Under the pieces are notes generated by a model that was not told the DNA's origin, did not search any database, and saw only the letters and a program-made list of their open reading frames with translations. From Siphonodentalium dalli (Eukaryota > Mollusca > Scaphopoda > Gadilida > Siphonodentaliidae): a DNA stretch of 64,000 nt. A program made the position numbers and the translations under genes. Below, piece by piece: positions 23,331-34,850 of this stretch. The DNA is taken from contig CP136066.1 of assembly GCA_032622095.1 (NCBI GenBank), positions 90,293,319 through 90,357,318 on the forward strand, given 5' to 3'. Within the stretch, counting starts at the first letter, position 1; the number at the start of each line of letters is the position of its first letter.

Positions 23331-23811
23331 AAACCAAATTTCAAGTCGATAGCTCTACTCGTTTCCGAGATCTGGTCTGCGCATGCGCGAAGCTGGCGTC
23401 GCACGGGCTCGGCGACCCGATATAATTCGTATCCGGGGCAAGATACATTCACACACCAAATTTCAAGTCGATAGCTCCACCCGTTTCCGAGATCTGGTCT
23501 GCGCATGCGCGAACCTGGCGTCGCGCGGACTCGGCGACCCGATAAAATTCGTATCCGAGGCAAGATACATTCACATAGCAAATTTCAAGTCGATAGCTCC
23601 ACCCTTTTCCGAGATCTCGTCTGCGCATGCGCGAAACGGGCACCGCACGGGCTCGCCAATACGACAAGGTCGACCGCCTGGTCAAACTACACACACGTAC
23701 CAAGTTTCGTCCCGATCGGTCGAGAATCGTAGATTTGTATAAATGACAGACAAACAAACATACAGACAGACAGACAAACAAACAGAGGTCTTCAAAAATA
23801 TATATGAGACT
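23331..23811 (-). mobile_element. Helitron-like module interrupted by a LINE, second part
   Basis: Begins with the second copy of the 13-bp target duplication, has three starts of the 122-bp unit, the unique tail, a GACA microsatellite and TCTTCAAAAATATATATGAGA. It abuts the next element's CTAG. Confidence 0.75.
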
Positions 23812-24015
23812 AGAAGGTGACCCGACTTCGTCCGGGCTTTGACCTTGAATTGACCATTTTGAAGGTCAAGGTCAGGTGGGGTCAAACACCAACACCCCAA
23901 AAATGGTGGAAATCGGCCCAGCGGATACCGGGAAATCGGCCCGGTGGATACCGAGATACCCTATGCTATGCATCAAATTTCGTCCGTAAAAATCCGCCAG
24001 TTTAACCCGATTTGA
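23812..24015 (-). mobile_element. Helitron-like subfamily 2 fragment
   Basis: CTAGAAGGTGACCCGACTTC, hairpin, then TGACCTTGA and AAGGTCAAGGTCA as at 8497-8531. The other terminus is missing. Confidence 0.6.
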
Positions 24016-26632
24016 TTTCCACTCAAGTATCAGTCTATGTAAACATACACTCAGATTCATACTGATACTGAGTCTATTGCATTCCCATCAACTTTTCATT
24101 TCTGAACGGTTGTGGGCTTCCCCCAAATTACGTCACACCGCACTAAATATAAATCTGAAATTAGTTGATTGACAGGCGTAAACATGGTCACGTGCCAGTG
24201 CCGTCATGGCCGCTTCAACCATGTGAAGCCGATTCTAAGAATCGGAATTAATAGTTGCAGGGTTTGTGACTTTTCGTTCGGCGGTTGTTTTACTGACAAT
24301 AAAGGGAAACAGCTAGCTTCCGTGATCCAAAATATAAATATGTACAATAACTAAGACAGATCTTCTTGAAATTATAAAAAATGTCTGTGGATCTCTTGAA
24401 CTCAGAACGAATTATTTTTTAGATTGGCCAGGCGATTTGTCGCCCATGTTGTCAAAAAATAACACAAATCAACGGCCACGAATCAAAAATACATGAATGT
24501 CGGGACTATCTGCTAAAATAACTAGCCACACCTTCGGAATTTCCACACCGAGAGCACGTGACATGTTGCTAGTTTTTTTTATTGGGGCACACATTTCTTG
24601 GAGCTAAGTTTTGATTGGCGGTAATTACAAGGAATCCCGGGTTTGGGAAATGAAAACTGAACGAAAGGTCGTCAGACCCACTATTTGTTATATGTGGGTA
24701 TGTAGTTTACTCCAGACTGCTCAAGTATATAAACGCGCCTCATATACACACGCTCATTAATTATCAAGTTTCAACGTAAAGATAAACTACCATCGGTGCC
24801 CGAGATATCGCCAAGACGTCTGAAACGGAAGCGGTTCTATGTAGCTCTCTTGACCCCGAGTTGACCTTCCGGTAAAATTTACGTTTCGCGCATGCGCTAT
24901 GTGCAATTTTTCGCACTTATAAAATGCAGAGTTAAAATGACGCGAACAAAGTTTTTCATTTGGCTGAATTCAAATTTAATTGATTAGAACACGTATTTGA
25001 ATGCGATTGTCGGAGTTTACCGAAATTGAATGTGGTATTGAGTGGGAACGTTACATCCTTCCATGTGATTTCAACGACTATTGGCTGATAAACTGTTTAA
25101 AAACTCGATTTCAATTGAAGTTCGAGTGACAGTGACGATGACCACGAATGATGTTGACATTCACATTGTTGTTGACATTTTTGATTGAATTTTGTTAGCG
25201 GCAAGTCGGCAACACTCGGGTCCCAACGAGAGAAATTGAGCAACCTCGGAGATTAAACACTGTGACACCTTAGGCACAGACTGATTAGTCTGATTATACA
25301 CCAGCGAACATTCTCACAAGAGAAAAAACCACAACACAAGTGACGTGTCTGAAGTGATCTACTACTAGTAGTAGTAGTAGTAGTAGCAGTAGTAGTAGTA
25401 GTACTTAGTAGTAGTACTAATGACATAATGTTGTCAAATTTATGCAAGTGACTACTGGAACACAACAACAACACTCAAGTCTCAACACTGAAAACAGTGT
25501 GTACTGTATAGCAACAGAATGAAAATGTACCAACTACAACTGTGGAATTTACAGTTACTACCACTACTGCCTAGTATTGGCACTAGTAAATTTAAAATGA
25601 CTGTTTCCAAGTAACATATATGTCATGTGGTCTATAATAAACAACCTAACGTGGAAGGTGTATTCAAGTATTGTATTAACACATAGCTCTAGGCTGCTGT
25701 CAGTTAATATTCTACAATAAATCTAGTTCAGTCATGAACATAGTCATAGTGCCTACCCTTCTAGTTCGACTACACCAAACTGCGGGAGCTGTCATAAATT
25801 CATAATGACTAATATTGACCTACATGTACAATAAATCCTGCTAGAAGCTAGGTTTGGCACAGTAATATATACATTGGCAATTAAGTTGCCAGTTATAATA
25901 TATGATTTCATTCCAAATGCCTGACATAAAAATTGCTATTGAAATTTGAGAATAGGTGCGATTGACTTCAGACTCAATTTCGCTTCTCATCCCTATGATT
26001 TGCATCATAGTAGTCTCAAGTTCTCAATCCAGGATCCAAGATTAAATTATTAATTCAAGTCTGCCACATCTAGGGCGAGTAAATTGTTGTGATCAGTTAT
26101 TCACAATTGACAGATCGTGTATCTATATTTTATTTAATTACTTGATAAGTTGCTCAAAAGTATGTACTAACCACTTTACTACATATTGATTCATTTGGTG
26201 CAAATTCATAGCAAGTACCATAATAAATCAAATTTGAAAATCAATGTTCTTGAATCAATCTCTCCATGAGGTCATCAGTGGTGCCATCCCTACCTCTCCC
26301 TTACCTGATCTCAGACTCCAACTGATGCTGATACTAGTACTAATTATAACAGATAGAGGTGATTTCTGTATACCACTGAGATATTCTGGAACTGTAAGAT
26401 ATATCTAATTGAGAATGATTGTCTGGGAGCCAAATTCAATACTTAATGTTTAAGTATTCCAGAAACTAGATAGAATGAAGCTCTAATTCATTGTTTTTAG
26501 TAATATTTGAGATCATGTAACTCAATAAATTTATATTCATATGCCCTGCTTTTCTTGTAACATTTTAAGAATACTAGATTAAACTAAGTACTGAATTTCC
26601 ATTTTTGATGATATTTTTTCAAACTAAAGTGT
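24016..26632. other. Unassigned intronic sequence
   Basis: No exon or element recognised. Contains an AGT microsatellite (25363-25403) and, at 24826-24875, one arm of an inverted repeat whose partner is at 29928-29978 (CGGAAGCGGTTCTATGTAGC). Confidence 0.4.
25363..25403. repeat. (AGT)n microsatellite
   Basis: About 13 near-perfect AGT units with one AGC interruption. Confidence 0.85.
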
Positions 26633-26636
26633 TTAA

Positions 26637-27116
26637 AGGTACTCAATCCGATAGAACTCCTCTCAATTACTATTTCAATGGCTTCGGGGGTCAAAAATAT
26701 TTGATTCGAGTCGAGGAAGTCACCCATCAAAGCCCAGATTTGTTAGATATCGATTTTAGAAATATATTATTTTTCATTATCGGGAATACTTTCTGGCCCA
26801 GAACTCAGTCAAAATTGCGTTATTATTACCACTTGATTTTAGAGTTATCCATCCTTGTCTGTTTGAATATTGTTTTGGTGTACACATATCGCGCATGTTA
26901 CGAAACTGACGGCAATTATTAGTACTGATCTCAAGAAACTAACAAATTTCAAAAATCAATATCTAATAACTCTGAGCTTTGTTTGATGGGTTCCTCGACT
27001 CGAATCAAATATTTTTTACCCCCAAAGCCAAATAAATAGTAATATAGGACCCTCTGATCGGATAGTTGTTGTTGGAATCTGTTGAGATGGGGACCCTCTG
27101 TTCGGATTGAGTACCT
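26637..27116. mobile_element. TTAA-flanked MITE family C, copy 2
   Basis: AGGTACTCAATCCGA at the left and its inverse at the right, TTAA at 26633-26636 and 27117-27120. The 105-codon frame at 26605-26922 is a by-product. Confidence 0.7.
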
Positions 27117-27120
27117 TTAA

Positions 27121-28039
27121 AATGAGAGGAAAGTTCAAATTAATTTGCACATTAAACACCTGTTGTTTTTTTCTATTTCATTTGCACCAAAACTTTTAAA
27201 ATAGACAAAAACACCAAAAATGATTTTTTTTTGGAAAAGAGTCAAGACTAAACATTCATAGGGCCATAATTTAATTTTCTTCAATTTATTGTTGTTGTAA
27301 TTCTTTAACAATTTGTTCAATCTATTATACTTAATGTTAATATGAGAAAAGTAGAGCAAATGGATTTCAATTATTTAATTTTGCTCTAGCTTTTAAAATA
27401 CTTTTCCAGAAAATGTGGAATTTGGCACATTCCCACAGTTTCTTTCTTTAAGTTGATAATAAACGCTCTTTAATTGCAATTATTGGTGCCTCTTTAAGTC
27501 ATCTGAGGTCAATATCAACTATCCCATGACACTCCCTGTGTCAATTTATCTCTGTGTGCACAAATTATCCCACATATCTTCTGAGCTGATAACAAGCGCT
27601 CTTCATTGATCATCTACATGTATTTTTTTACTAAGTAAAAAAAAACGCATTTAGTCCCTTTAAATGCAAAAAATAAATACTAGAAATTTTTTGACTTATA
27701 GCCTAGTTAGTTAAAAATATACCAGGTATGAAATTACAAAAAAAATTGGGGTGGGGTGTCTGGTGGATAAATCCCACCCTATCACCAATTCACAACATTG
27801 TTTAGTTATAAAAGGATTAATTCCAATGGAGTATTTAGTATTATTTACTGAAAATGAACAAGTCATTCACATTGTTTACCCAAAATTCAGTTTAGTTTGG
27901 ACACAACTGAAACAGATACATGGATGTACAATACTACAATATTGCTATTTAAATTTGTTATTATATTCCCAATATTGAGCCAATATGGTAATTTATAATT
28001 AACCCTTCCATGACTGGGGCTTCTTGAAATTTTGTGTAA
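27121..28039. other. Unassigned AT-rich sequence
   Basis: AT-rich; two inverted occurrences of the CGCTCTTT motif (27468, 27598). No gene. Confidence 0.35.
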
Positions 28040-28247
28040 ACCCTGTGCCAATGCATTCTCTTACATATATAAAGATCATGTGCCAGTGCATTCTCTTATA
28101 TATGAGTCCCACATAGGGATCCTCACATATATGAGAGAACATTGGCCTAACAATATTTATTTCTACCTTGTAAACAAGTACATTCTCTTATATATGCAGG
28201 GCTCCCTATGGGAGACTCATATATAAGAGAATGCACTGTTACAGGGT
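28040..28247. mobile_element. Foldback element family B, copy 2
   Basis: Contains GTGCCAATGCATTCTCTTA, ACATTGGCCTAACAATATTT and CTCATATATAAGAGAATGCA; two imperfect hairpins lie side by side as in copy 1. Confidence 0.6.
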
Positions 28248-30240
28248 AATTAATTCTGCAAACGGGTTAATATAATTTATCTTTGCAAAATATGGACAAA
28301 CTGATTATAAGTCTTCAACAAAGATACCTTCTGACATTTTCTGTACGCGGCTACATATTATACAAAGTTTGAAAGCTTTGTGCAATTAATTTGCCAGTTA
28401 ATCAGAGTTAATTAATTACTAATATTATGGAGTCACTCATTGGTAGCTCCAAAAAGTCCATTAATTCATCAATTCAATATTAACTAAAAAGTAGTATGAA
28501 ACTATAATCGATGTAAACAATGTTTCATTGTGTTGACATTAAAATTTTGGCTCTTCAAGTTTGAAAGGGCTTGTGGAACAGTTTGTTAAGGGCATTCTCC
28601 CCTAGTGGAACCCCCAATCTGTGTTCCATTCACAGAACTTGGCTAACAAACCAAGCGATTCAATGGAAGTCTCGCACATCATACTGCTATGTTATCAAAC
28701 CACTAGGCATTGCAGTAGAGGATGTCTAAGGTTTGAAGGGTGCATAGGAGACTGGAGTTTGAAATCAGAGGAATGGAAAAAAATTTAAAAAAATACAAAT
28801 TTATCATTTTTATACTAAACATCTAGCTTTAAAGGTACGGTTGGCCTTGGCGGTGGGTATCCTGTGAAAATATTTCCACCCGTCAAAAACCGCCACAAAC
28901 AGAAAGAACAACAAAATGTAGACAGACTTTGTCCGTATACAAATAAGAAATATCGCATAAACAGTATGTTATGATCATATTTTTGACCATTGTTATGTAA
29001 ACAAAGGCATAAAAAGTTACTATTCTGGTGTTTGTTTATATTATGATGGTAAACATAAAGAGCGTTCTTTGTGGGTGAATTCCTGATATGGAACGAATAA
29101 AGAGCGTTTATGCCATTTGTGTGTGATTAGCCAGCAGCATTGTGTTGTTTTCTGTAACACAATCAGGCTCTTGCTTAGGTAAAATATAGTAAATCTTTAT
29201 GATAACATGTTGTTTACGCGATGGTCATGGTATATATGAACGAAACTGTATGCGTTTTAATGTTTTTCTGTTTACGGTGATTGGAACAAATATGAATATT
29301 TTCGACAACTAAGGCCTCACGTGCCTTTAAGTTTAAATTTAATTAGATTAGACTGTCACAATATTAGTATATAGTATTTATAAATTAAACACGATTTCAT
29401 ACAACTAAAATTACTGTAATTCATTGATAAAAAAAATTTGATTAATACATCTGACCTGTGTGACTGTGTCTGTGATTGTAAACTGTAAAAGTTCATAAAT
29501 GTTGACCCTGAAAGAGTTGTAAAATATGCGAGTTTTAATTACCGTACATCCTTATTAAAGTAAATCAAACTTTGAAGACTCAATCACGGAGTCATAATTA
29601 GATCTTCACGATCTTCCAAGTTCGAAATCAAATTCATTCTAAAATTCGTGCAAGACTAGTAATATTCAATAGTGTTCCCACACTGCCACAGTCACAGTGA
29701 CAGTATTATGCTGATCTGTTTCCCCGTTTCTGTTCCATGCATGGAATAATCCATTGTCATGTGAGGCAGTGCAACACAAATGAAAGAAATTAGAATAATT
29801 CACGATGAAAACATCGAGTGACATCGCCCTCAGATTTATGAATGAAAATCCGCATTGGTACGGCGAATTTCGAAAAAGCGCGGAATGTTTACATGTGACG
29901 TCATTTGGTCGTTACTATGACGCCATACCGGAAGGTCAATTCGGGTTCAAGAGCGCTACATAGAACCGCTTCCGTCTGAAACAGTCAAATGCATCGGCCG
30001 GTTAAGCGTTAACGTGATCTAACGTTATGACCTCTAACGACGTCATAGAAGTTACGCATTGTTTTTATCCTGATGGAAGATAGTACCACGTCTTCTTGAT
30101 AATTGAGGCAGATAACTAAAACGGATACATACGCATTATATATCGTTGGAAAGAGGAAACACGAAAGATTCTCACAGTGTCATTATTATGACTGGCATTT
30201 TATTATTCGCGCTGTTTCGAATCGATTTGTAAGCACCGAA
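28248..30240. other. Unassigned intronic sequence
   Basis: No gene. 29055-29110 repeats the AAAGAGCG...GGATTCCTGATATGGAA block also seen at 17243-17296. 29928-29978 is the inverse arm of 24826-24875. Confidence 0.35.
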
Positions 30241-30274
30241 CTCAAATGAAAGTCCCGTAACACAGCGTAAAAAC

Positions 30275-30458
30275 AGATTTGACCGCGGCACGTGAAAAGT
30301 TGACCTCGGATCTGAAAATTGATAGGCCCATGCCACCCCACGGCCGAAAATACCCCCACATACCAAGTTTCATCGAAATCGGCTCGGTCGTTTTCGAGTC
30401 CATCGCGATCACACAGACACACACACACACAAACAGATGTTCCAAAATATATAATAGA
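30275..30458 (-). mobile_element. Helitron-like subfamily 2 fragment
   Basis: Matches 8925-9067: GGCCCATGCCAC, TTCATCGAAATCGGCT, GTTTTCGAGTCCATCGCGA, CA microsatellite and CCAAAATATATAATAGA, then directly the CTAG of the next module. Confidence 0.6.
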
Positions 30459-30735
30459 CTAGACGATGAGCCCGACGTTGTCCGGGCTATTCAAAAACCA
30501 AATTTCAAGTCGATAGCTCCACCCGTTTCCGAGATCTCGTCTGCGCATGCGCGAAGCGGGCGCCGCACGGGCTCGCCAATACGACAACGTCCACCGCCTG
30601 GTCAAACTACACGCACGCACCAAGTTTCGTCCCGATCGGTTGAGAATCGTAGATTTGTATAAATGACAAACAAACAGACAAACAGACAGAGGTCTTCAAA
30701 ATAAACAGACAGAGGTCTTCAAAATATATATGAGA
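30459..30735 (-). mobile_element. Helitron-like module, minimal form (n=0)
   Basis: CTAGACGATGAGCCC, hairpin, a single start of the 122-bp unit leading straight into the unique tail, and TCTTCAAAATATATATGAGA. The tail piece CAGACAGAGGTCTTCAAAAT is duplicated. The flank after it is T, as expected for A|T insertion. Confidence 0.75.
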
Positions 30736-31126
30736 TAACAACTTTAATGTGGTCATTGTGAAAAAACTGTATATAGGTAGTAGATAGCATTCCGATTTAT
30801 GTCACGTAAAAATAAACGAAAGATGTTCAAATAACAATGCAACATAGCAGGTTAAAGAACAATAGAAACACACAACGCGCTAATGGTTAACGCACGAATT
30901 GCAGTCAGAATTAATCGTCTTGCACTTCTATTCCCAACTACACCTTTTACCGGACTCGGCATCGGGGTCCACTACAACTTTGAATGCGTCCCAAACATAT
31001 CAATATATATAAATAAAACTCACATGCGCCCATATATTACCAAGAAACAGCAGACTGTATTACACCCGGAGGGCGAAATAAAGCATGGCATAGACTCCAG
31101 TCACGTGGTAGTATTTATTTTGTTAG
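30736..31126. other. Intron end before exon 2
   Basis: The reading frame of exon 2 is open upstream to ATG 30883, but the sequence there has no receptor or signal-peptide character; treated as intron. Confidence 0.45.
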
Positions 31127-31273
31127 GAATCTTGATTGAGGACACGCCGGATACGGATGCGGAGAGTGTGTTTCGTTCAGCGATTACTGAGATTAGCAGA
31201 GAGCTTAATATAACAATAGACGGGAATATCCAACGACTTAACACACCGAGTCCACAAAAAGCAACCGAAGCAG
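31127..31273 (+). CDS. iGluR-like exon 2: start of amino-terminal domain
   Basis: Bounded by a pyrimidine-rich acceptor (TTTTGTTAG|GA) and a consensus donor (CAG|GTAAGA), phase 1 in and phase 1 out. It encodes GILIEDTPDTDAESVFRSAI and then a stretch ending in IQRLNTPSPQKATEA. The pattern E-DTP-DAE-x-F-x-x-AI matches the first strand and helix of the bilobed amino-terminal domain of glutamate receptors. Joined to 35629 it gives IQRLN...EAVCSLLEMG, with the same residue spacing between IQR and C as in family members I know. The frame stays open upstream to 30883, but the acceptor and a partial copy of exactly this boundary at 7431 argue for a splice site here. Confidence 0.75.
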
Positions 31274-31319
31274 GTAAGATTTAGAAGTCTTAATTATTAA
31301 TATTAAAATACATAATCCG

Positions 31320-31690
31320 AATTAACGCTCCTAATTTACTATTTCTTTGTCTTCGAGGGTAAAAAATATTTGATTCGAATCTAAGAACCCATGCACCCAT
31401 CAAAGATCAGAGTTATCAGATATCGATTGTTGAAATCTGTAATTTTTCACCACCTGGAATATTTGGCAGCCTAGCAAATATTCGACGAGCTGATCGACAT
31501 ACTCTCGATAACAAATTGCGTTGAACAAAATGTTAATATATAACACGTTTTGGAACATTTTATTCTAGATTTGACAGTGGTTAGTATATATTATTTTTTG
31601 GGATTTGGTAATTAATCGATTCTGATAACTAAACCGTCTTTTGAATGAATGTTGTTGTTATTGGAATCTGATGATACGGGGACCATTTTT
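31320..31690. repeat. Degenerate family C copy
   Basis: Contains TTACTATTTCTTTG, AAAATATTTGATTCGAATCT and TTGACAGTGGTTAGTA in the same order as copy 4. The termini are eroded. Confidence 0.5.
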
Positions 31691-31879
31691 CTCCCAGACC
31701 CCTGGACCCGGACCGATTTCACCCAAATTCGGTGTGGTGACTCGGGGTACCCTGGCGGATGTTATAACGGCGTTATATGAAAATGTTGATCTAAAAACAA
31801 ATTAATTTAATTTTTAAAAATATGTTTTAGAAAATTGCGCAAGGAGTTATATCTAACTAAAAATATTAATATATTCAAA

Positions 31880-32040
31880 CGATCAAAATGTGCGATGTGC
31901 GCGACCAATGGAGCCGGCGCTGAATAAAGGCTCTGTCTAATATCAAAATGTGCGCGAAGCGCATTGGGACCCCATTGTGCAGAGGCCACATGCTCCAGAA
32001 GGGAACCCTTTTCAGCTAGCCATATCATAACTTACAAGGT
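31880..32040. repeat. CTGAATAAAGGCTC repeat
   Basis: GCGAAGCGCA, CTGAATAAAGGCTC, TTCAGC and ATAACTTACAA segments match 63590-63700. Likely a dispersed element of unknown type. Confidence 0.4.
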
Positions 32041-32189
32041 ACACCTTTTTATTTTTCCATGCTGAAGAAAAGTCGAGTGTCATATGAAGCCGTATAAAAG
32101 TATTAAACGTAGCTCTGAACTGGACGCACACAACAAAACGCCAGCCTTCGAACCGTCTTGTGTCTTAACGTGAGAATTGAAAATTATAC

Positions 32190-32260
32190 CACCCTGGTTG
32201 AGTGGTCTTGCTGCGTTGGTGGGTTCTGCTGAATTTCTATGATGCTGGTGGGGAAATTGA
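32190..32260 (+). repeat. TGGTGGGTCCTGC minisatellite, + copy
   Basis: CCACCCTGGTTGAGTGGTCT and GTTGGTGGGTTCTGCTGAAT resemble 59324-59400; an inverted partner lies at 32735-32785. Confidence 0.4.
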
Positions 32261-32491
32261 TGCTGTTATATTTTCTTAAGGTGTCATTTTCGCGGCATTT
32301 GGCTAACCCGATCGATTTGAGAAAAAGCGAGTGTTTGCATGTATGGAACATCCAAGGACACATATATTTTTAAATATATTAATAACGGTTGCGCTGCTGT
32401 TCAAAACGACAGGCAGAGCCATCTTCATAATGGCCGGTTTGCAATAACTAACACAGCTTGTATTTCAACTGTTTTACAATATATATGTTTA

Positions 32492-32609
32492 CTAGCAGGG
32501 TGACTTCGTCCGGGCTGTTTCCCCTCTGCTTTCATCCGTCGAAAGGCCATTGCTAACAAACAAACAGACAGATAGACAGACAGACAGAAGTCCCAAAATA
32601 TATGGTAGA
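32492..32609 (-). mobile_element. Helitron-like element, internally deleted copy
   Basis: 118 bp with both ends: CTAGCAGGGTGACTTCGTCC on the left, GACAGA microsatellite and AGTCCCAAAATATATGGTAGA on the right. Flanks on the - strand are A before TC and T after CTAG, the Helitron A|T target. Confidence 0.75.
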
Positions 32610-32799
32610 TAATGTCTTATACTATCATAATGGCTTTACCTCAATTCGTTCAGATTGGGTAAGGCATCGAAAATGACAACTTCAGACAATATGGCGGTAG
32701 TTTGTTCTTAATATGATCAATTTGCTCCACCAGCACAACATCAATTCAACAGGACCCACCAACGTCATAGAAAATTGTCAGGAAAATAAGTTCAATAGG

Positions 32800-32965
32800 T
32801 CGTTTGTTGAACTTGTTATCTAATCATTTCTCACCAATGGATATCTATGTGCTATCTGTTTTTCTATATGTCGTCCGTTGTCAGTACATAAATTCATAAC
32901 ATGCCGTTCCAATGTATACTTTAGTAGCTGAATGGGAAAATCCATTCAGTATACACATGGTTAAT
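32800..32965 (+). repeat. Repeat E copy (GAACTTATTATCTGAACA type)
   Basis: GTTGAACTTGTTATCTAATC, CTGTTTTTCTATATGTCGTC and GAATGGGAAAATCCATTCAGTAT match 52255-52430 in order; a remoter copy, inverted, is at 46790-46930. Confidence 0.45.
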
Positions 32966-33092
32966 GATCTTCACGAAGAGTCGATAGAATCAGTACACAT
33001 GCAAGAAGTCTCTTCGTCCATGAGAGGGATCCACAGTGCACGACTAACAATGTTGGCTCAGTCAGAAAGCATGTCTCGAACGACACAAACTA

Positions 33093-33305
33093 CAGTAATG
33101 CCCATATTAATCGACTCCTTAACCAGAGCAGAATTATGGGTAACTTTTCAGGATTTAGTCGGAAATATGGCTTGTTGCCATTCATCGGAAAGCTCTCCCC
33201 GAGAGCTTTCCGATGAATGGCAACAAGCCATATTTCCGACTAAATCCTGAAAAGTTACCCATAATTCTGCTCTGGTTAAGGAGTCGATTACTTAGGGCAT
33301 TACTG
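33093..33305. mobile_element. Palindromic MITE family A, copy 2
   Basis: Same length (213 bp), termini and TA flanks (33091-33092, 33306-33307) as copy 1. Arms pair almost perfectly. The ORF ending here reads through it by chance. Confidence 0.8.
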
Positions 33306-33589
33306 TATTTGCTAGAAATACACCTAAGATTGTCGCCATATCGGTTCCGAAAACATCATAGCTTGAGCGACGTGAGGAATCTATAGCAACATATATATGT
33401 ATAGGTAGATCATGCCATGAATCTGTACTCCCGACTTACGCCCGTAGAGATCATATTCCGCCAGTAAAAAACTTAGAAACTTGTTGATGTTGTGAAAAGA
33501 AAATGTATAACATTGAAATAATAAAATCAGTGGAGGTAATATATTTCTTAGTTATTATCTGCTCCTTAATAGTGTATTTCACTGTAGGC

Positions 33590-34008
33590 GAAGGTCCTAA
33601 CTTCTTGAAATTGCTCGATTTAAGCGACTTTGTGAGCGATTGTGCTTACAATTATGGATTTTTCCCGGGTTATTAATGCAATGTTTATTATATATCGGCT
33701 CACAAAAAAATGCAATCTCGAGCTGGGACCACCCAAAATGTGAAGTAGAATATCGAGGAACAAGTATTAACAAACAAATATTTGCTCTGCCTTGTTTGTT
33801 CAATGTTATAAAGTTCCCCGTGAGAACGGATCAGAACATCAAAAAGTTCACAGGTGTATTACTGCCAAATTACTGGTTGAATATGATCTCTATGTATAAC
33901 AGGCGTAGGCACGATCTACAATATAGGGTCTCCGTTGCTGGAGTATCCAATCTAGAATTTCCAATTGCTTTTGCGGAGACAAACCGTTTTGACCATGGAG
34001 GTAATTAA
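33590..34008 (+). other. Open frame of unknown nature, possible cassette exon
   Basis: A 122-codon frame (33640-34008) has no recognisable domain. Within it 33956-34000 is bounded by CTAG and GGAG|GTAATT, is 45 bases long and has phase 1 on both sides (EFPIAFAETNRFDHG), so it could be inserted between receptor exons 2 and 3a. The direct 2-3a junction already matches the family spacing, so this is probably not constitutive. Confidence 0.2.
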
Positions 34009-34134
34009 TAAGTAGCACACCTATATGCCTTCGTCTCGGGAAGTGCAATAAGCACACTCGATGTTGGCACCTCACATCATCTTTTCTTAACGATCCGTTC
34101 ACCAGTCATTCTTTCACACTCACAACTGTAAATT

Positions 34135-34640
34135 ATGGGAGGCCAAATTCACATTTAATAGGTAAGTACGCTTAAGCGTAATGCCATTATGCTTAAGGGT
34201 AATTGCCTCACTCACAACTCCATCACGTACGCTTAAGCGTAATGCCATTACGCGTAAGGGTAATGCCATTACTCTTAAGTGTAATAGGTTTTCACAGCCT
34301 TACTACATTACATATAATAGTATCATCTAAGGTAAATATATGTCAAAAGTTACTAGCATCAGTAATTAGCTGCAACCATTTCAGCTCCAGGGGAGTTTTG
34401 AGATATGTGATTGAATTACGCTTAAGCCTAATGCATTTATGTTTAAGCGTAATGCAATTACGCTTAAGCGTGATGCCATTATGCTTAAGCATAATTCAAA
34501 TTCTATTACGCTTAAGCGTAATGCCATTACACTTAAGCGACGTAGCATTGCGCTGAAGCGTAATGGAAATCTGAGTTCGCTTCAGTGTAATGCATTACGC
34601 TTATCATAATGGGCTATTAAATGTGAATTTGGTCTCCCAT
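34135..34640. mobile_element. Complete CTTAAG-array element with terminal inverted repeats
   Basis: Begins ATGGGAGGCCAAATTCACAT and ends with its inverse (ATGTGAATTTGGTCTCCCAT), about 27 bp. Between the ends lie 15-20 degenerate units of about 21 bp such as TTACGCTTAAGCGTAATGCC, each palindromic around CTTAAG. A unique core (34290-34400) splits the array. Flanks share GTAAAT, a possible target duplication. No ORF is convincing. Confidence 0.65.
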
Positions 34641-34750
34641 CGTAAATAAGTTACTGTATTGTGCCACTTCGTAAAATATGCAACATGTTTGTAAGAATGT
34701 ATACCAAAGATGGGCTCATTTAGAACATACTGCGAGCCTCAAACTACAGG

Positions 34751-34850
34751 GGCCACATGTCCTCGGAACAAAAATTGACCCCACCCCAATGAGACTTCTA
34801 TAGGAATAAGTCTTATCGGGGTGGGGTCAATTTTTTTTCTCAGGACCTGT
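34751..34850. mobile_element. Foldback MITE family F, copy 1
   Basis: GAACAAAAATTGACCCCACC and its inverse GGTGGGGTCAATTTTT enclose a short loop, with ATAGGAATAAG in the middle. A second copy is at 60386-60464. Confidence 0.6.

Noticed and set aside
30883-31126. Alternative N-terminus for the receptor (MVNARIAVRINRLALLF...)
   Set aside because: The acceptor at 31126 and the duplicated boundary at 7431 support splicing; the extra residues lack receptor or clear signal-peptide character.
32912-33250. 112-codon ORF
   Set aside because: Its second half is the palindromic MITE and its first half is repeat E.
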